Below are positions 1 through 11,700 of a DNA stretch of 60,000 nt, one piece after another. The notes under the pieces were generated by a model. It was not told where the DNA came from, did no database searches, and saw only the letters and a program-made list of their open reading frames with translations. Position numbers and translations under genes: made by a program. The number at the start of each line of letters is the position of its first letter. The first letter of the stretch is position 1. Source of the DNA: Owenia fusiformis. Taxonomy: Eukaryota > Annelida > Polychaeta > Sabellida > Oweniidae. The DNA lies in assembly GCA_903813345.2 (NCBI GenBank), contig CAIIXF020000002.1, forward strand, positions 33,190,109-33,250,108, written 5' to 3'.

Positions 1-684
1 TAAACTTCAGACTTACATTGCGTTCGATTTGCAAATACTTTCGCGTTCGATTTGTAAATTCTTTTGTGCGCTTAATCTTTTTCGGCCCAGACATCGATCT
101 GCATTGACACCAATGAAACTCTTGGTTTTTGTGTAAATAGGCCATTCTTAGATATGACGATATCTTCTTGTCATTTTTTCGAAGTCACACCTCATATAAA
201 CCGGATTCAGCGGTGACACTTATCTTTTTAAGCCTTTAAGCGACTTGATTAACTGAAATAAACTACAATCAACAGTTGTTAAACTAAGATCAATAATTTC
301 CAACATGTTTATTATGTAAATTACACATTCAAGCTTAATCATACTCATGATGTCTCAGCACGTATAGATAGTAGACCTATAAAAATTATTTTGCCGACTA
401 TTGTTAAACCAATAATCATTAATACAATGAATGAACACTTCGATACAGCAGGTGAATAAACACTGCACATTGTTTGCCTTGTTAAATGACAATGAGTGAA
501 AAAGGCAATTTCAATATATCATGTGATCAATCTAACATTCGAGCTCAATCTACTGTTTTTATATATTTTACCATGTCATCAAAGCATTGTAGATCCAACA
601 TTAAATGTTAATTTCGTTATCATTTATTTGTATATTTTTCCAAATAACTGTATTGAATAAAGAGAAGTCTGAGTATAGACAAAC
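1..684. other. AT-rich 5' flank, no gene seen
   Basis: No reading frame of note, splice-bounded exon or clear repeat was recognised. The stretch is AT-rich. It probably holds the promoter and 5' UTR of the small gene that follows, but no core promoter element can be singled out. Confidence 0.4.
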
Positions 685-1581
685 ATGGCGTTTGCTTATG
701 ATATAGGTAGGTTTAATAAAGTCCTAAACAACAGAACCAGAAAACTGTGGAAAATACAATAGTTCATTAATGGCGCTTGTCAAAAATTTAATATATAAAT
801 TTTGTTTTCAGAATTGATGATTGTCATACTACTTTCTGGTATGTCGTTACCCACGGATGCAGATAGTGTCGTTCTGAGTGCTTCCACATGCAGCTCCACC
901 TCCGAATTTAAGAACCATATCAGATCTCAGTATAAACAAATACATGTTATCCGTGGAAGGATCATTAAAAATTACCCAAGTGAAATATCTCAAGAAGAAA
1001 GTGAGGCTTCTGAAAATGGCAAGCCATCTACGGATGGCACAGTTAAGTATAAACAAAGGGTTAATATCATAAAAATATTAGAGGAGCTTGAAAACACAAC
1101 AAGAGCAATCCTCGATAATATGAGTGAATCGTTTGTCACAACAAAACTTGAAGCATTCGAAGAGCTCGTGAAAGACGCCATTAAGTTCTTTAATAAGTTA
1201 GACAAAATCCGGTCAAAACATCTCAAGTCGATCAATAAACGACTGAAGGTAGTTCAACGCAAGCCTGGTGTGAGTGAGTCCTCAGAATTGAATCCTGCCG
1301 ATATCTTACGTGATTTAATCAATGGACAGAATGAAGGACGACTTAATATATTTGAGGGGAAAATTTTGACAGAAACCAAGTTACGTGTAAATTTATACAT
1401 GGATGGATTACAAAGTAAAAAATCAAAAAAGCAAAGGAACGCTTGGAGGAAAATTTTAAAGGATATGAGAGCGCTTGAAAAACTGAAAATTGGGATACAA
1501 CAGAAGACTAAGGATATTGGAGAATTCCGATTGGTTGATGAAATGTATTTGTTTTATGGTGAGAAATTTAAATCAAAATGA
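685..1581 (+). CDS. Unrecognised secreted, helix-rich protein (two exons)
   Basis: Function unknown. The proposed exons are 685-706 and 812-1581, 263 aa in total. The first exon is short, starts at an AACATGG context and ends at GTAGGT. The second begins after a pyrimidine-rich TTTTGTTTTCAG acceptor, and joining the two keeps the frame. The joined N-terminus has a hydrophobic stretch (MIVILLSGMSL) followed by PTDAD, which looks like a signal peptide with cleavage near residue 25. The rest is rich in Lys, Glu, Ile and Leu with predicted helical character, little Cys, and no domain I recognise. If the first exon is wrong, translation could begin at ATG 817 (254 aa). The gene lies about 0.8 kb upstream of the protease genes in the same orientation, but no link is shown. 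The second exon is more secure than the first. Confidence 0.55.
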
Positions 1582-2389
1582 TAAGATCATATAGGCTCAT
1601 TATGCAACACAGTAGAATGAACTATGTAGTTTATTTTAAAGACTATACAGCTATAACAAAGAAGAATGCATTTTCTATTGTTTTTGAAGAATTTACGATG
1701 CTTGGCTAGCTATCCAAAACCAATGTGGCACCAAAGACGATTAACTGTCACATGCAATGCACTAAAACTGAAATAATTACACCCTATTCACTCATTCAAT
1801 AGTCGAATAGTTAACACGAAATAAATCAAATTGTAAACTGTACCTGGCCTGTCAACGCAGTGCATTGAAGCTAGACTAATTACACCAACTCACTTCTTAA
1901 CACACCGACGTCATAGTAAATACAAAAGAAATAAAAAAAATTCTAAAATTAGATCATGGGCCATTTACCTTTCATAAGAGTGGGGTTTAAGTTAGATAAA
2001 CCATTCGTACTGAGTCTTATGAGAACTAATAGCCTCGGGGCCAAGGCATTTTGGCTAATATTCCTCCTAAAACCCAGTACTCATACATGGTTTATCCTTA
2101 GCTTAATAAAGGAACACAATGGATGAATAGAGATAAATTGAGTGTTAGTAATCTTTCAATATATTTACACAAAAAATTCAACAGTTTTGACTTTTTTTCA
2201 GGATAATCCATTCATCATATCTGCCTAGTGCCTACCTAATTTAAGTTTATCTGCAAAACAAACTCAAATTTTGATCAGCTGTCTCAATTATTTTTCAAAA
2301 AATAAAATAAGTATTGTGGGGAAACATTGGTATACTTTTTTAAATTATTTTTCACTCTCTTCTTTTTAGAAATAGATTTCTAATTGAAA
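1582..2389. other. Intergenic; weak palindrome near 1990-2110
   Basis: An AATAAA at about 1821 could polyadenylate the upstream gene. Around 1990-2110 two similar arms containing GATAAACCAT lie in inverted orientation, suggesting an old small foldback element. A signal-peptide exon for the next gene might lie here, but I could not identify it. Confidence 0.35.
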
Positions 2390-5300
2390 ATGGTCTCCTT
2401 TCATGCTTCAGAATGCGAAAAAAACTGTAGCATACAAGCTGTTAAACCACGTGCAATTGTAGCAAAGATACACCGAGGTGAAGAGGCGACTCCGCATAGC
2501 TGGCCATGGATGGTGAGGTTCGACAAATATGGGAACCATTGGTGTGGAGGAACACTACTGAAACCAAATATCGTTGTGTCAGCGGCTCATTGTTTCGTTC
2601 GTCCAATAGACACGTATGTAGTATGTACATTCCGCCTTAAGGGCTGGCCACTTTCCTGTACAAGTTAGGCAACCATGGCTTTTCGATTGATCAAAGCCGA
2701 GTCATAATTTACTTATTTTTCATTACGATAGGTCGGAAAATGACAAACATAAACAGAACAAGTATTATGAAATTTGTGTTACCAACGATTTGATGTCGAG
2801 TGCAATACAATGCGATATTAGAAAGCTAGCTTCTATGATTTAAAAAATACTTCGTACTAGCTTGTCTACATCGTTGAGAAAGTTTTTTCATCAATCCACA
2901 TAAAGATCTTTATTGTTGATCATGATATTTGTTATTCAAAGGAGGAGGGAAATTAGCGCAACAGATTTTGTACAGTCATATGTTGGATTTTGGCCATTTT
3001 CTGAGGATTTAAACAATTGCATATGTTAGACCAATGCAATACCTCCAAGAAAATCACTTCTAGAGATGATATAATAATTTCGACTTTGAGACAGGTTAGA
3101 TGCAAACAACCCACCCACATGATTTTTCTGAAATGTTTTCCTATTTTTCGACCCCTTCCATCCCTGCTTTTTTAATTTTTCTTGCATCAATATGTTGCAT
3201 TTTGACACATAGTTAACCACTTTAAAGGAATAAGTGATTCCTTCAGGGGTTTTAAAGATACCCATTATGGGTGACCAATCTTAGCTGAAAGCAATGATTT
3301 TTCCTATGGGAAAATAACATGGGAAATATTGTTTTCCACTTTATCTAAATGGAATCATTTATTCCTTTTAAGGGATCAACTGTGTGTCAAAACGCAACAT
3401 ATTGATGCAAGAAAAATTAAAAAAGAAAGGATGGAAGGGGTTGAAAATCAGGAAAACATTTCAGAAAAAACATGTGGGTGGGTTGTTTGCATCTACCCTG
3501 TCTCAAAGTCAAAATTATTTTATCATCTCTAGAAGTGATTTTCCTGGAGGTGAAACATTCGCCTAACATATGCACCTGTTTAAATCCCCAGGAAATGGCC
3601 GAAATCCAACATATGATTGTCCAAAATCTGTTGCGCTAACTTCCCTCCTCCTTTTATGATTAATTAATTATACCCCAAGCCCCATGGAGAATTGCCACAA
3701 GGTTTGCAAAGAGGGGGAAACCCCAGGGTTCAAAGATGACGTAGCCTACGTCTATCATGTACATCCAAGGAGGATTGGCTCCCAGGATCGAAACTCGATA
3801 TTTTCCAACAATGAAAACGTCGAAATGTCGTTATTTTCTGAAATTAAAACCGACTATAAATTCAAAATAAACAGTTCAAAAGATTCGAACCAATATCTCG
3901 ATCATTTCTTGTGAGTTTTGGAATTTTTCGTTTGGAAATAAGACCAAAATTCACGATTTAAATGTTGAAGTGAACAAAATGGCGGCTGTTTGAATTCGAA
4001 TTTTGTATTACGACATACCCATATATGGGACAGAATATCGGTGGTGCACTCTGGGAGCCAATCCTCCTTGATGTACATCTGTATTGAGATGACCCACCGT
4101 CCTGATTGGTCCAAATCGGCAAACAAAAATGGCGGATTCAAAATTTTCTAATAACACTTCGAATCATATTATGTTAATTTCTGGCGTGTTAACCAATATC
4201 ATAGCTTGTTATTTCACATCAAGATAAACAAAGATGGAAGGAATATGCTGACATCGATTAAAACATCACAACGACGCGTTATATATATATAACTAACTGG
4301 TGAGAATTTGCGCAAACGAATTGAAGGTGGTACGCAAGAGATGTAATATGTCTGTAATCGCCAAAGCTCTGGGGGTTCCCTCCTCTAGGTTTGCAGTTGC
4401 ACAAAAATTATAAAAAGTAGAGGAGTGTTATAATTATCGGATTTTCTCAGTTCTTTCAGATTTAAGTCTAAGCAATCACAAACTAATGTTTAACTTTTTA
4501 AAGAATCTCTCTAAAATCTCATTTTTAGGAGAATATACGATGTTTATCTTGGCTCTCATGCACGAAGTAAACCAACTTCATCAGAACAAAAATTTTCAAT
4601 AGAAGAAATATATATTCATCCAATTTATGATGAAGAACACAGAGATCGCCGCGCCAGAGGCTTTAACCATGATATTGCCATTGTTAAACTTAATGGTTCT
4701 GTGCAATACAACAAACACATACAGCCGTGTTGTTTGGCTGATCAGTCCCCTGTTGAAAATGGAAACTGTATTGCTACTGGATGGGGTAAAACAGGTACTT
4801 TTGTGGTCGATTTAAATTCTAGAAGAATATTAAAAAGCGAATGTACAAGGTAGTAAAAACACCAATCCTGCCCCTATTTTCCTCATTTCCTTTCCTATTT
4901 TAAAAGATTACTCCTTATTTGGAACATTTGTACAACATTCAATTTCCTACGTTCCTATATTTCACAACCGTTAGACTGACAGTCACAATGTTACAGCACT
5001 ACATGCGGCCACTATTTCACTGTACAGTCAAGCCAAGTAACTAAGTCAACATTCGAAAATAAAAATCTCAAAAATCGTACATCTTTGATTTCCAAAATAA
5101 TTTGTGAGGTGGTTATTAAGATGATAATACATCTTTTAACGTATTAATTTTGAGTACATCTTGAATCCATTCTCAACAAAGCGTTGTCGAAATAAGGATT
5201 CGAAATATTTGAGTTCGGGATGATAAAAGTACGTTAAGATATACCGCTCCTTAACAAACTCCTTTGGGAACAAGATATAGAATCAAATGCACATTCTTCT

Positions 5301-8300
5301 TATTTACTCCCTGACACATGCCAACGAATGTAACATAAGTTAATATCTCCGGTTTAAATAATTTTGTAAACGTTGTTCTCTACAGGTGCCATTTTTTATA
5401 ATTGAAAAACAAAATTGAACATTTTGCATTTCTAAATTGATAAGTTTCTTGGAATACAACTTAACTGTTAACGATTTAAGTCATTAATAAAATTTCCCTC
5501 AGTGATCCCATGCTAAATAGACAGTAACTGGGTTATTATTTTGTGTTCAACCTTGTTTCCATGACTTTTAAACATGAGTCGACAATTGTGTAGGAAATTT
5601 CAATTCCATATGTAAGCGTGTCAACTCCTGTTTTTGCTCAAAATTTAGCCTTTTATAAAGATAGATCGCCAAAATCTGCATGTACCTCTCAATGAGGCGA
5701 CACGTTTTTAAATTTATAGATGCTGAGCTATAAACTCAAACAAAAATTCAAACAACCCGCTATTATTTTGATTACACTAGACGAAATTTCCACTCCCGGG
5801 GAGCACTGTGGTAACACTTTGAAGGAGGATTCTTGAAAAATCGTTCGAATTTTCACAAAAGGTTTCACGCAATTTTATTGCTTTGTTTAAGCCTCAACTA
5901 AAATCATACTCAAATCCGATACCATAATTATAAATTAAAATGAAACATAAAACTCAGGTCAGGTTATATGATAAACCGTTCCGGGATTGATGATTTGAGT
6001 TAACTGTGTATATTTAAATAAATGTAAGTTGGCATGTATTCGACAGTTAATGTAGATACATGATGTATGCATCCACGTGTGACTTAAATATCGATTCATG
6101 ACTATCATTTTTGGCTTTCAAAAATTAAGTTGGAAGTTACAGTGGTTGGAGATTAACGAAAACGTGAATCACATCCGAATATCCGAACGACGTCAAGTAT
6201 TAACAATACCCTTTCTGTGCATCTCGAACAAGGCAAGGTTCTGTGATCCAGCAATGTGCATTCCGAAAGAAAAAATTCACAAATATCAACAAAGGAGCAC
6301 GTAGGTTATCGCAAACAATTTCAAACGATTCTTACTTGAATTATGAATATTTTCTGATCATGAACATGGGTGTATCTTTTAGATCCATTCATTATCTTCA
6401 AGAAAAGTATATATAATGATAATTCAGTTAATTGGACCTAAGTGATATTGAAGGGGCAATGGACCAATCAACATACTTTTTCAAAAATGTTGACCTAATT
6501 TTCACCAAAAATGCAACCTATTATTATATTGTTGAATGCATAATTAGAATGTGCTTTGAGACATGTTCGATTTCCTAAAAGGAAAATTTGATTGCTCAAG
6601 GGACTTTAAAGATATTCAATTTGGATGACCAAAATGAACTGAAACCAATGGATAGCATGAGATTTTTCAATGGAGAAATAACATGGGGAACACTTATCTT
6701 AATGCAATTAAGTTTTTCTTTCAAGAACTGTTTGATACATCAAAATAAAGAATAGCAATGCATTAAACATTGTAAAAAGTGATTGCATTTTTGGTGAAAA
6801 TGGGGTCAACATCTTCAAAATGGGGTCAAAAAGTGTGTTGATGGGTTAATTGCTAGTTAAATATCTCCGAGTTTGTTTGAATTTATTATTACTGTGCATA
6901 ATTTTTTTTTAGATAATGAATTGATCTAAAAGATAAACTTGTCTTCATTGTCAGAAAATAGTCATAATCCAAGATATAACCTTCTGAAATTGTTTGCGAT
7001 AACCCACGTGCTCCTTTCATTGAGTTGGATATTACATTCGAAATCACAACTTTCGAAATGTTTGTTTTAAACAAGAATTGTAAGAACTTAAAACATGTTG
7101 TTAGTTTTTCAAACCGCATATCCTCATCTACGTTCTTTGGCAAGGATGAATTCATTAGAAAACATGGATTTTCTTGATTATTCTTCAAAACTACCCTTGA
7201 AAATTAAGTATGTGGGATATTACAGTGTAAATTGACACGCATTTGTTTCCTCCATATCATGAGAAAATAAATGCAGTACCATCTTTCAATATTTGGAAAC
7301 AAAAAGTTCATTCTGTATGTAAACAAGAAAAAATACATTTATGGTTGATTCATAATGAAAAATGACAAATAACATACATCTTCTTAAGTAGGGGTATACA
7401 GGGACATAGTGGAAATTCAGAAATTTAGGCCATATCCCAAAGACTGCTTCACCAATATGTAACAGAACATCAAATTTATCATTTACACGTTTGCTGATAG
7501 GTTTATTGAAAATAATTAAACAGAGGTTTACTTCAATTGTGGCACCATTCTTAGTTAATACTGATGAACATACGAATATCGAATGTTGACTAAGTTACTT
7601 GGCTTGACCGTGTAGGCAAACCTGTATGTGTCGTCCAAAATGTACATACCTGACTTCTACCTCTGGGGATACGCCAAAGGTGGAGTGTACAAGATTTGCA
7701 TTAGGATAATTGCAGATTTCAAAAGGGAGACCATCCTTGTCATTCAGACCATACTTGCTTAGGAATGCAGTTGGGTAAATTGACAACTTGCACAGGTTTA
7801 CATACAGCGCAATGATAGCCACACCTGGAGCTTGTTGTTCAAAGTGCTGTAACATTGTGACAATCAGTTAAATGGCCATGACATCTTGTAGGCTTATAGG
7901 GAATTAAATGATTTATAAACGTGTAAAATATCGGGGACTAAGTCACTAAAATGACAAAGATATGAAGAAAATGTTGTTTTATCGTTTTGTGACCACCCTG
8001 TAAATAACAGAGCAACACGAGGATCACCCACTCCATCTATTCTAGAAAAGCATGTGAGAAGTGATGTATTGATGCAGGCATACCTTCCGATGTTAAACAT
8101 TGAGCGATGTCAGAAAATGTTGCCTGAGCATATCAACACAGCATACATGACATGTGCCGGGTCGTATTCACTGGGGAAGGATACCTGTCAGGTACATTTA
8201 AAAAACTTGTCTGTATCTATATTTTGTCAAGATTCATGTTAGCGTCAATCTGATACATCGTTGACCAACAAAATCAGGCAGCCATTGTAAGTCATTTATT

Positions 8301-8635
8301 AGCAAAATAATATACACCCCGTTCAAAAGAAACATTTTGTACTCTAAGTGACGTCGTTTGTGATTTACTTGAAGGGGGATAGCGGAGGACCATTGGTTTG
8401 TACATTCGATGATGTGCCAATATACAAACTGAGTGGCATCACAAGTTTTGGACAAATTAATTGTGGGGAATCCTTCGGTGCATACACAAATGTTTCCTAC
8501 TACCTAGATTGGATAGAAAATACATTGGAACAATTGGAGAGCGGAGGGAATGTTAATACAGTCGCTACTTCGACTCCAACGACCCCACTCGATTCAAAAA
8601 CGAAGCAGACGACACTCACGTCTACGAGTATTTAG
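2390..8635 (+). CDS. Trypsin-like serine protease (S1 family), catalytic triad intact
   Basis: Likely a secreted or surface-tethered endopeptidase. Exons read are about 2390 (or 2411) to 2613, 4529-4794, 8046-8191 and 8375-8635; all joins keep the frame and have GT/AG borders. The domain carries [14 protein letters not shown] (His57), HDIAIVKL (Asp102), ATGWG, DTCQ with Asp189 for Arg/Lys preference, and GDSGGP (Ser195). The activation site reads IHRGEEA where the family usually has IVGGxEA. The C-terminus ends in a Ser/Thr-rich tail of about 25 residues that looks like a mucin-type linker. The true N-terminus is uncertain. ATG 2390 gives no signal peptide, and the strong acceptor at 2410 suggests an unseen upstream exon. 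Intron 2 (3.25 kb) is filled by transposons. The gene stops only 120 bp before the next protease-like gene, and no AATAAA lies between them. Confidence 0.85.
2938..3654. mobile_element. Foldback (palindromic) MITE, about 717 bp
   Basis: The left arm starts AAAGGAGGAGGGAA and the right arm ends with its reverse complement. Pairing continues across most of the element, including the shared GCGCAACAGATTTT, ATATGTTGGATTT and AACCCACCCACAT blocks. It lies in intron 1 of the first protease gene. No convincing target-site duplication is visible, and no transposase frame exists. Short frames on both strands here are arms of the palindrome, not genes. Confidence 0.85.
3709..4386. mobile_element. MULE-like MITE with 9 bp TSD, interrupted by a second MITE
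   Basis: Terminal inverted repeats of type AGAGGGGGAAACCCC / TTCCCTCCTCT are flanked by the direct repeat AGGTTTGCA (3700-3708 and 4387-4395). A related, uninterrupted copy lies at 16788-17154 with its own 9 bp duplication. The present copy is longer because another element is inserted at 3766-4070. The 9 bp duplication fits Mutator-like elements, but no transposase is present, so the superfamily is inferred. Confidence 0.85.
3766..4070. mobile_element. Nested 305 bp MITE with perfect 20 bp TIRs and 9 bp TSD
   Basis: Ends CAAGGAGGATTGGCTCCCAG and its exact reverse complement, flanked by ATGTACATC on both sides (3757-3765 and 4071-4079). The empty site is visible in the homologous element near 16820, which reads ATGTAAATC without the insert. 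A diverged relative is at 9025-9430. Insertion into the older MITE gives a clear relative age. Confidence 0.92.
6291..7017. mobile_element. Foldback element, about 727 bp
   Basis: The left end AAAGGAGCACGT and the following GGTTATCGCAAACAATTTC recur reverse-complemented at 6979-7017. Pairing continues through the ATCTTTTAGATC and ACCAAAAATGCAA blocks. Its middle (AATAACATGGG context) resembles the foldback at 2938-3654, so the two may be one family. It is embedded in the larger inverted-repeat element. Confidence 0.75.
7650..7846 (-). other. Candidate coding exon carried inside a transposon-like element
   Basis: On the minus strand a 197-nt open segment begins after a TTACAG acceptor and ends at CAG|GTATGT. 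It translates without stops to about 66 residues with a composition unlike the surrounding AT-rich DNA, including [16 protein letters not shown] and [12 protein letters not shown] do not recognise the protein. It sits inside the right arm of an inverted-repeat element, and the left arm has the same flanks but lacks this segment. It may be an exon of the element's own gene, a captured host exon, or chance. Confidence 0.35.
7936..8003. repeat. Truncated end of a hAT-like MITE
   Basis: The stretch ending GACCACCCTGT matches the right end of the element at 10272-10872, including AAAATGACAAAGATAT upstream. Only this end is present. It lies just upstream of the acceptor of protease exon 3. Confidence 0.65.
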
Positions 8636-8754
8636 CTCTTTTATTGGTTGTTCTAGTGTTCTCGTGTCATCCAAATGCCATTCTGATATTCATAGCATCT
8701 TTCTGTTTCACCTGAAACAGGGCTGAGTCATTTGATTAGCTGACCAGTAACACC

Positions 8755-11700
8755 ATGACTAGTGTTATTTTTGTATTTTCAGTACCGACGGGGTCTGTAG
8801 CATGTGGTACACAGGTCTTCAAGCCACAATTTGCATCAAAAAGCAGATTAGGAAGAAGAGAGGTGACAAGGCGTAAGAGAATTGTAGGCGGCATCGAGGC
8901 TGTTCCCCATAGTTGGCCCTGGGTGGTGCACTTTGATGATTTCAGTGGCGCAGGCTCATTGTATAAACCTGATATTGTCATAACCTCAGCAACCGTCGCA
9001 AAACGGATACTGTCGTGAGTATCTCAAGGAGGATTGGAAGCTGTTATTCAAATTTGATACTCCGTTGCCCAGCGTATAAATCAATTTAGTAACAATACGT
9101 ATTACTCATCTTTTGAAGACTAGAACTGTCAGGGAAGCTTGAATATTACCATCATATTCGTAATGTCCATTTTCCAACGAAGTACTTGATCCGGAGAACC
9201 TTATAGAAATATTTGTACTTAAATTGTTCCACGCCAGGCAAAGAATATCAAGTTTGAATAATGGCTGCCAATTATCCTTGGGAGTATCTGTCTCTGATAA
9301 GGAAACGCAGGCGGTAATATTCTGAATGGCAAATTCGAAAGTGAAAAATGGCGGCTGTAATAGTTTTGAATTTTTAACGACACGACTCCATATATGGCAG
9401 AGTCGGAACCCTGAGAGCCAATCCTCCTTGTGATTCTCAATAGACAGGAAGTGTATTACATATGTTGATTCTGGTGATTCAATTTTGATGATTTAATGAA
9501 TTATTAAGTTAAACGTTTAAGTTGATAAAGTGACAACATTTAGTTCGATTTATAGCGTGATCGACTGATAGAAAGCTTCACCAAATTCATCCTTGCAGAA
9601 AAGTTTCCTTGCAAAAAATCATTTTCTTTAGTGATGATAAGTTAAAATACGCGACTCAATGAATGGTGGATGATTTATTTCACCCATGCGTTGTTTCCGA
9701 GTGCTGTCGCACTCGTGCAAAGGTCTAGAAACAACACATTCGTGGATTGAATTATCCACAATTCATTGAATCCTACGTTTAATTACTTAACAATTTAACT
9801 AAGATACTAACTTCAATGAAAGTTGTAGGTAGTAGAACTATTTACTTTCATGTTACTATAGCAACCATGAGAAAAAGAAAACTAATCAATAGTCTTTATT
9901 AGAAAATTTCCCCTGTTAAAAGTTGATGATTTCAAAGTTTCACAATCGAGATATTAAATATACCCTGGCGTTATTCAGGGATCCATAATCGTGTTCCCAG
10001 ATTTGGGTTGTTATCGTCAGCACCATTACCTGGGGAAAACATCTTTCTTCATCTTTCTTAGATGTTTATGTAATCGGTAATCTTAGAGATTGATGAAACT
10101 CAGTCGAAGATTGAAGCGTCACATGCTGTTCTATTTTTGAATTGTTTTCTTGACTGACGAATGTTGAGTGGATGTGATGCTGAATATCGTTTCGTTGTGT
10201 GTAATATATCATTTGGAATAATGGCAATTTGTTTCCCTGCGACAGATACCACAAGCTGGATGATATAATTACAGGGTGGTCAAAAATGATGATGTCTGAT
10301 TGTCATGAAATATGGCAGGCTGGTGGGAAATAACCCAGATGCGAGTAGAAATAATCCTGATTTACGTCATTAAAAATTCAAAATTCAGTCAAAGTAATAT
10401 CATATTTGAAATCTACATGTAAAATTACTTCTAGAAATGTGGTTTTAAAAAGTGTTTATCAACTTTGAAAAATTAATTTTCTTTGAAAAGGTGACTTCTA
10501 GCTCGGGGAGATTCCCCATAGACCCCATGCTATAAAATCACAAAAAATGAAATATCTTTTCTTTTAGTGGACAGATAATATTTTGCTTTACTGGACATAT
10601 TTTCATTGGTATAAGTATCAGACACATAAGGGTTATATTAAAATTGAGCCACTTAAATTGATAATATTCAAGTTTAAGGGAACTTTCTTATATACCTGCC
10701 ATGTTAATTGACCAGAATCAGCCACCTGTTGGTGAAACTGGTAACTACCTACTCGCATTTGGGTAATTGAACGACGCACAAATGTGCCATATATCACTGC
10801 AGGGAGTTATTCCCTAAAATGACAAAGATATTAGGAAAATAGCGACAGGGTTTACGTTTTTTGACCACCCTGTATAATTCCATGCTTTTAGGCATAACAT
10901 CGATACAGTCAGTGTGGTTGTAGGAGCACACAATATATCACTGAACGAATCGACAAAAGTAAAAATAAAATCCATTGTCCTTCATCAAGACTATAGTTCG
11001 AAGTATGATAATGACATTGCCATAGTCAAATTAGAAAGGAGAGTTTCTTATACAAATGAGATAAGGCCCGTGTGCCTGCCAGATGCTACGCCAAAATCCA
11101 AGACAGTGTGCGTTGTGACGGGATGGGGTGTCACACAAGGTAGGGAAATCTTATGATAAGTTATACTTTTCTACATGTAGTAAAATGTCAAGTCTAAATA
11201 ATGCATTTTTGTACATTTAACATAATATGTATCAAGGAACACGAGTGGTGTGTGTTTTTTCAAATTTTACTTTAAAATTGCATTCCGAAAATGAAATTGA
11301 AAACTCTCTTTAGGCGAAAATACAGTGTGTCCAAATTATGAGCACCTCCTTATGAATTTACCGAAAACTTATGTTCTTCAACTGCCTGTGACTTTTTTCA
11401 TTTTCTTAATTATCATATTTAGAACCTGATGAGCCAAGCAGAGAAACGCTTCGACAGGTGAAATTGCCGATTCTAAAAACGTCTGACTGTAACAAACGAC
11501 ATCGATATAACGGAGCAATTACCAAGAATATGTTCTGCGCCGGTTACTTTATGGGTGACCATGATACCTGTACTGTACGGAAAAACATTTTTACCACTTG
11601 TTTCAATTTTCTCAATCCTTTTCTACCAATACACTGCCTGTATTAATTTTCACGAAATCAAGTCAGAATTCCTGGTGTTTTTAAAAAGAAATGTCAAGGA

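Larger units (their letters stand above)
4968..7875. mobile_element. 2.9 kb inverted-repeat element in protease intron
   Basis: The outer ends share GTCACAATGTTACAGCACT in inverted orientation (about 4981 and 7865). Further in, both arms share GTCAAGCCAAGTAACT and GTCAACATTCG (about 5027-5057 and 7573-7609). Between these blocks the right arm carries about 200 bp of exon-like sequence missing on the left. The interior includes a second palindrome (6291-7017). No full transposase frame is seen. The exact ends and any target duplication are uncertain. Confidence 0.65.

Noticed and set aside
3026-3566. Similar short peptides on both strands
   Set aside because: They are the two arms of one foldback element read from opposite strands.
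8348-8635. Start at ATG 8348 for a separate small GDSGGP protein
   Set aside because: The acceptor at 8374 and phase match to exon 3 show this is the last exon of the first protease gene.
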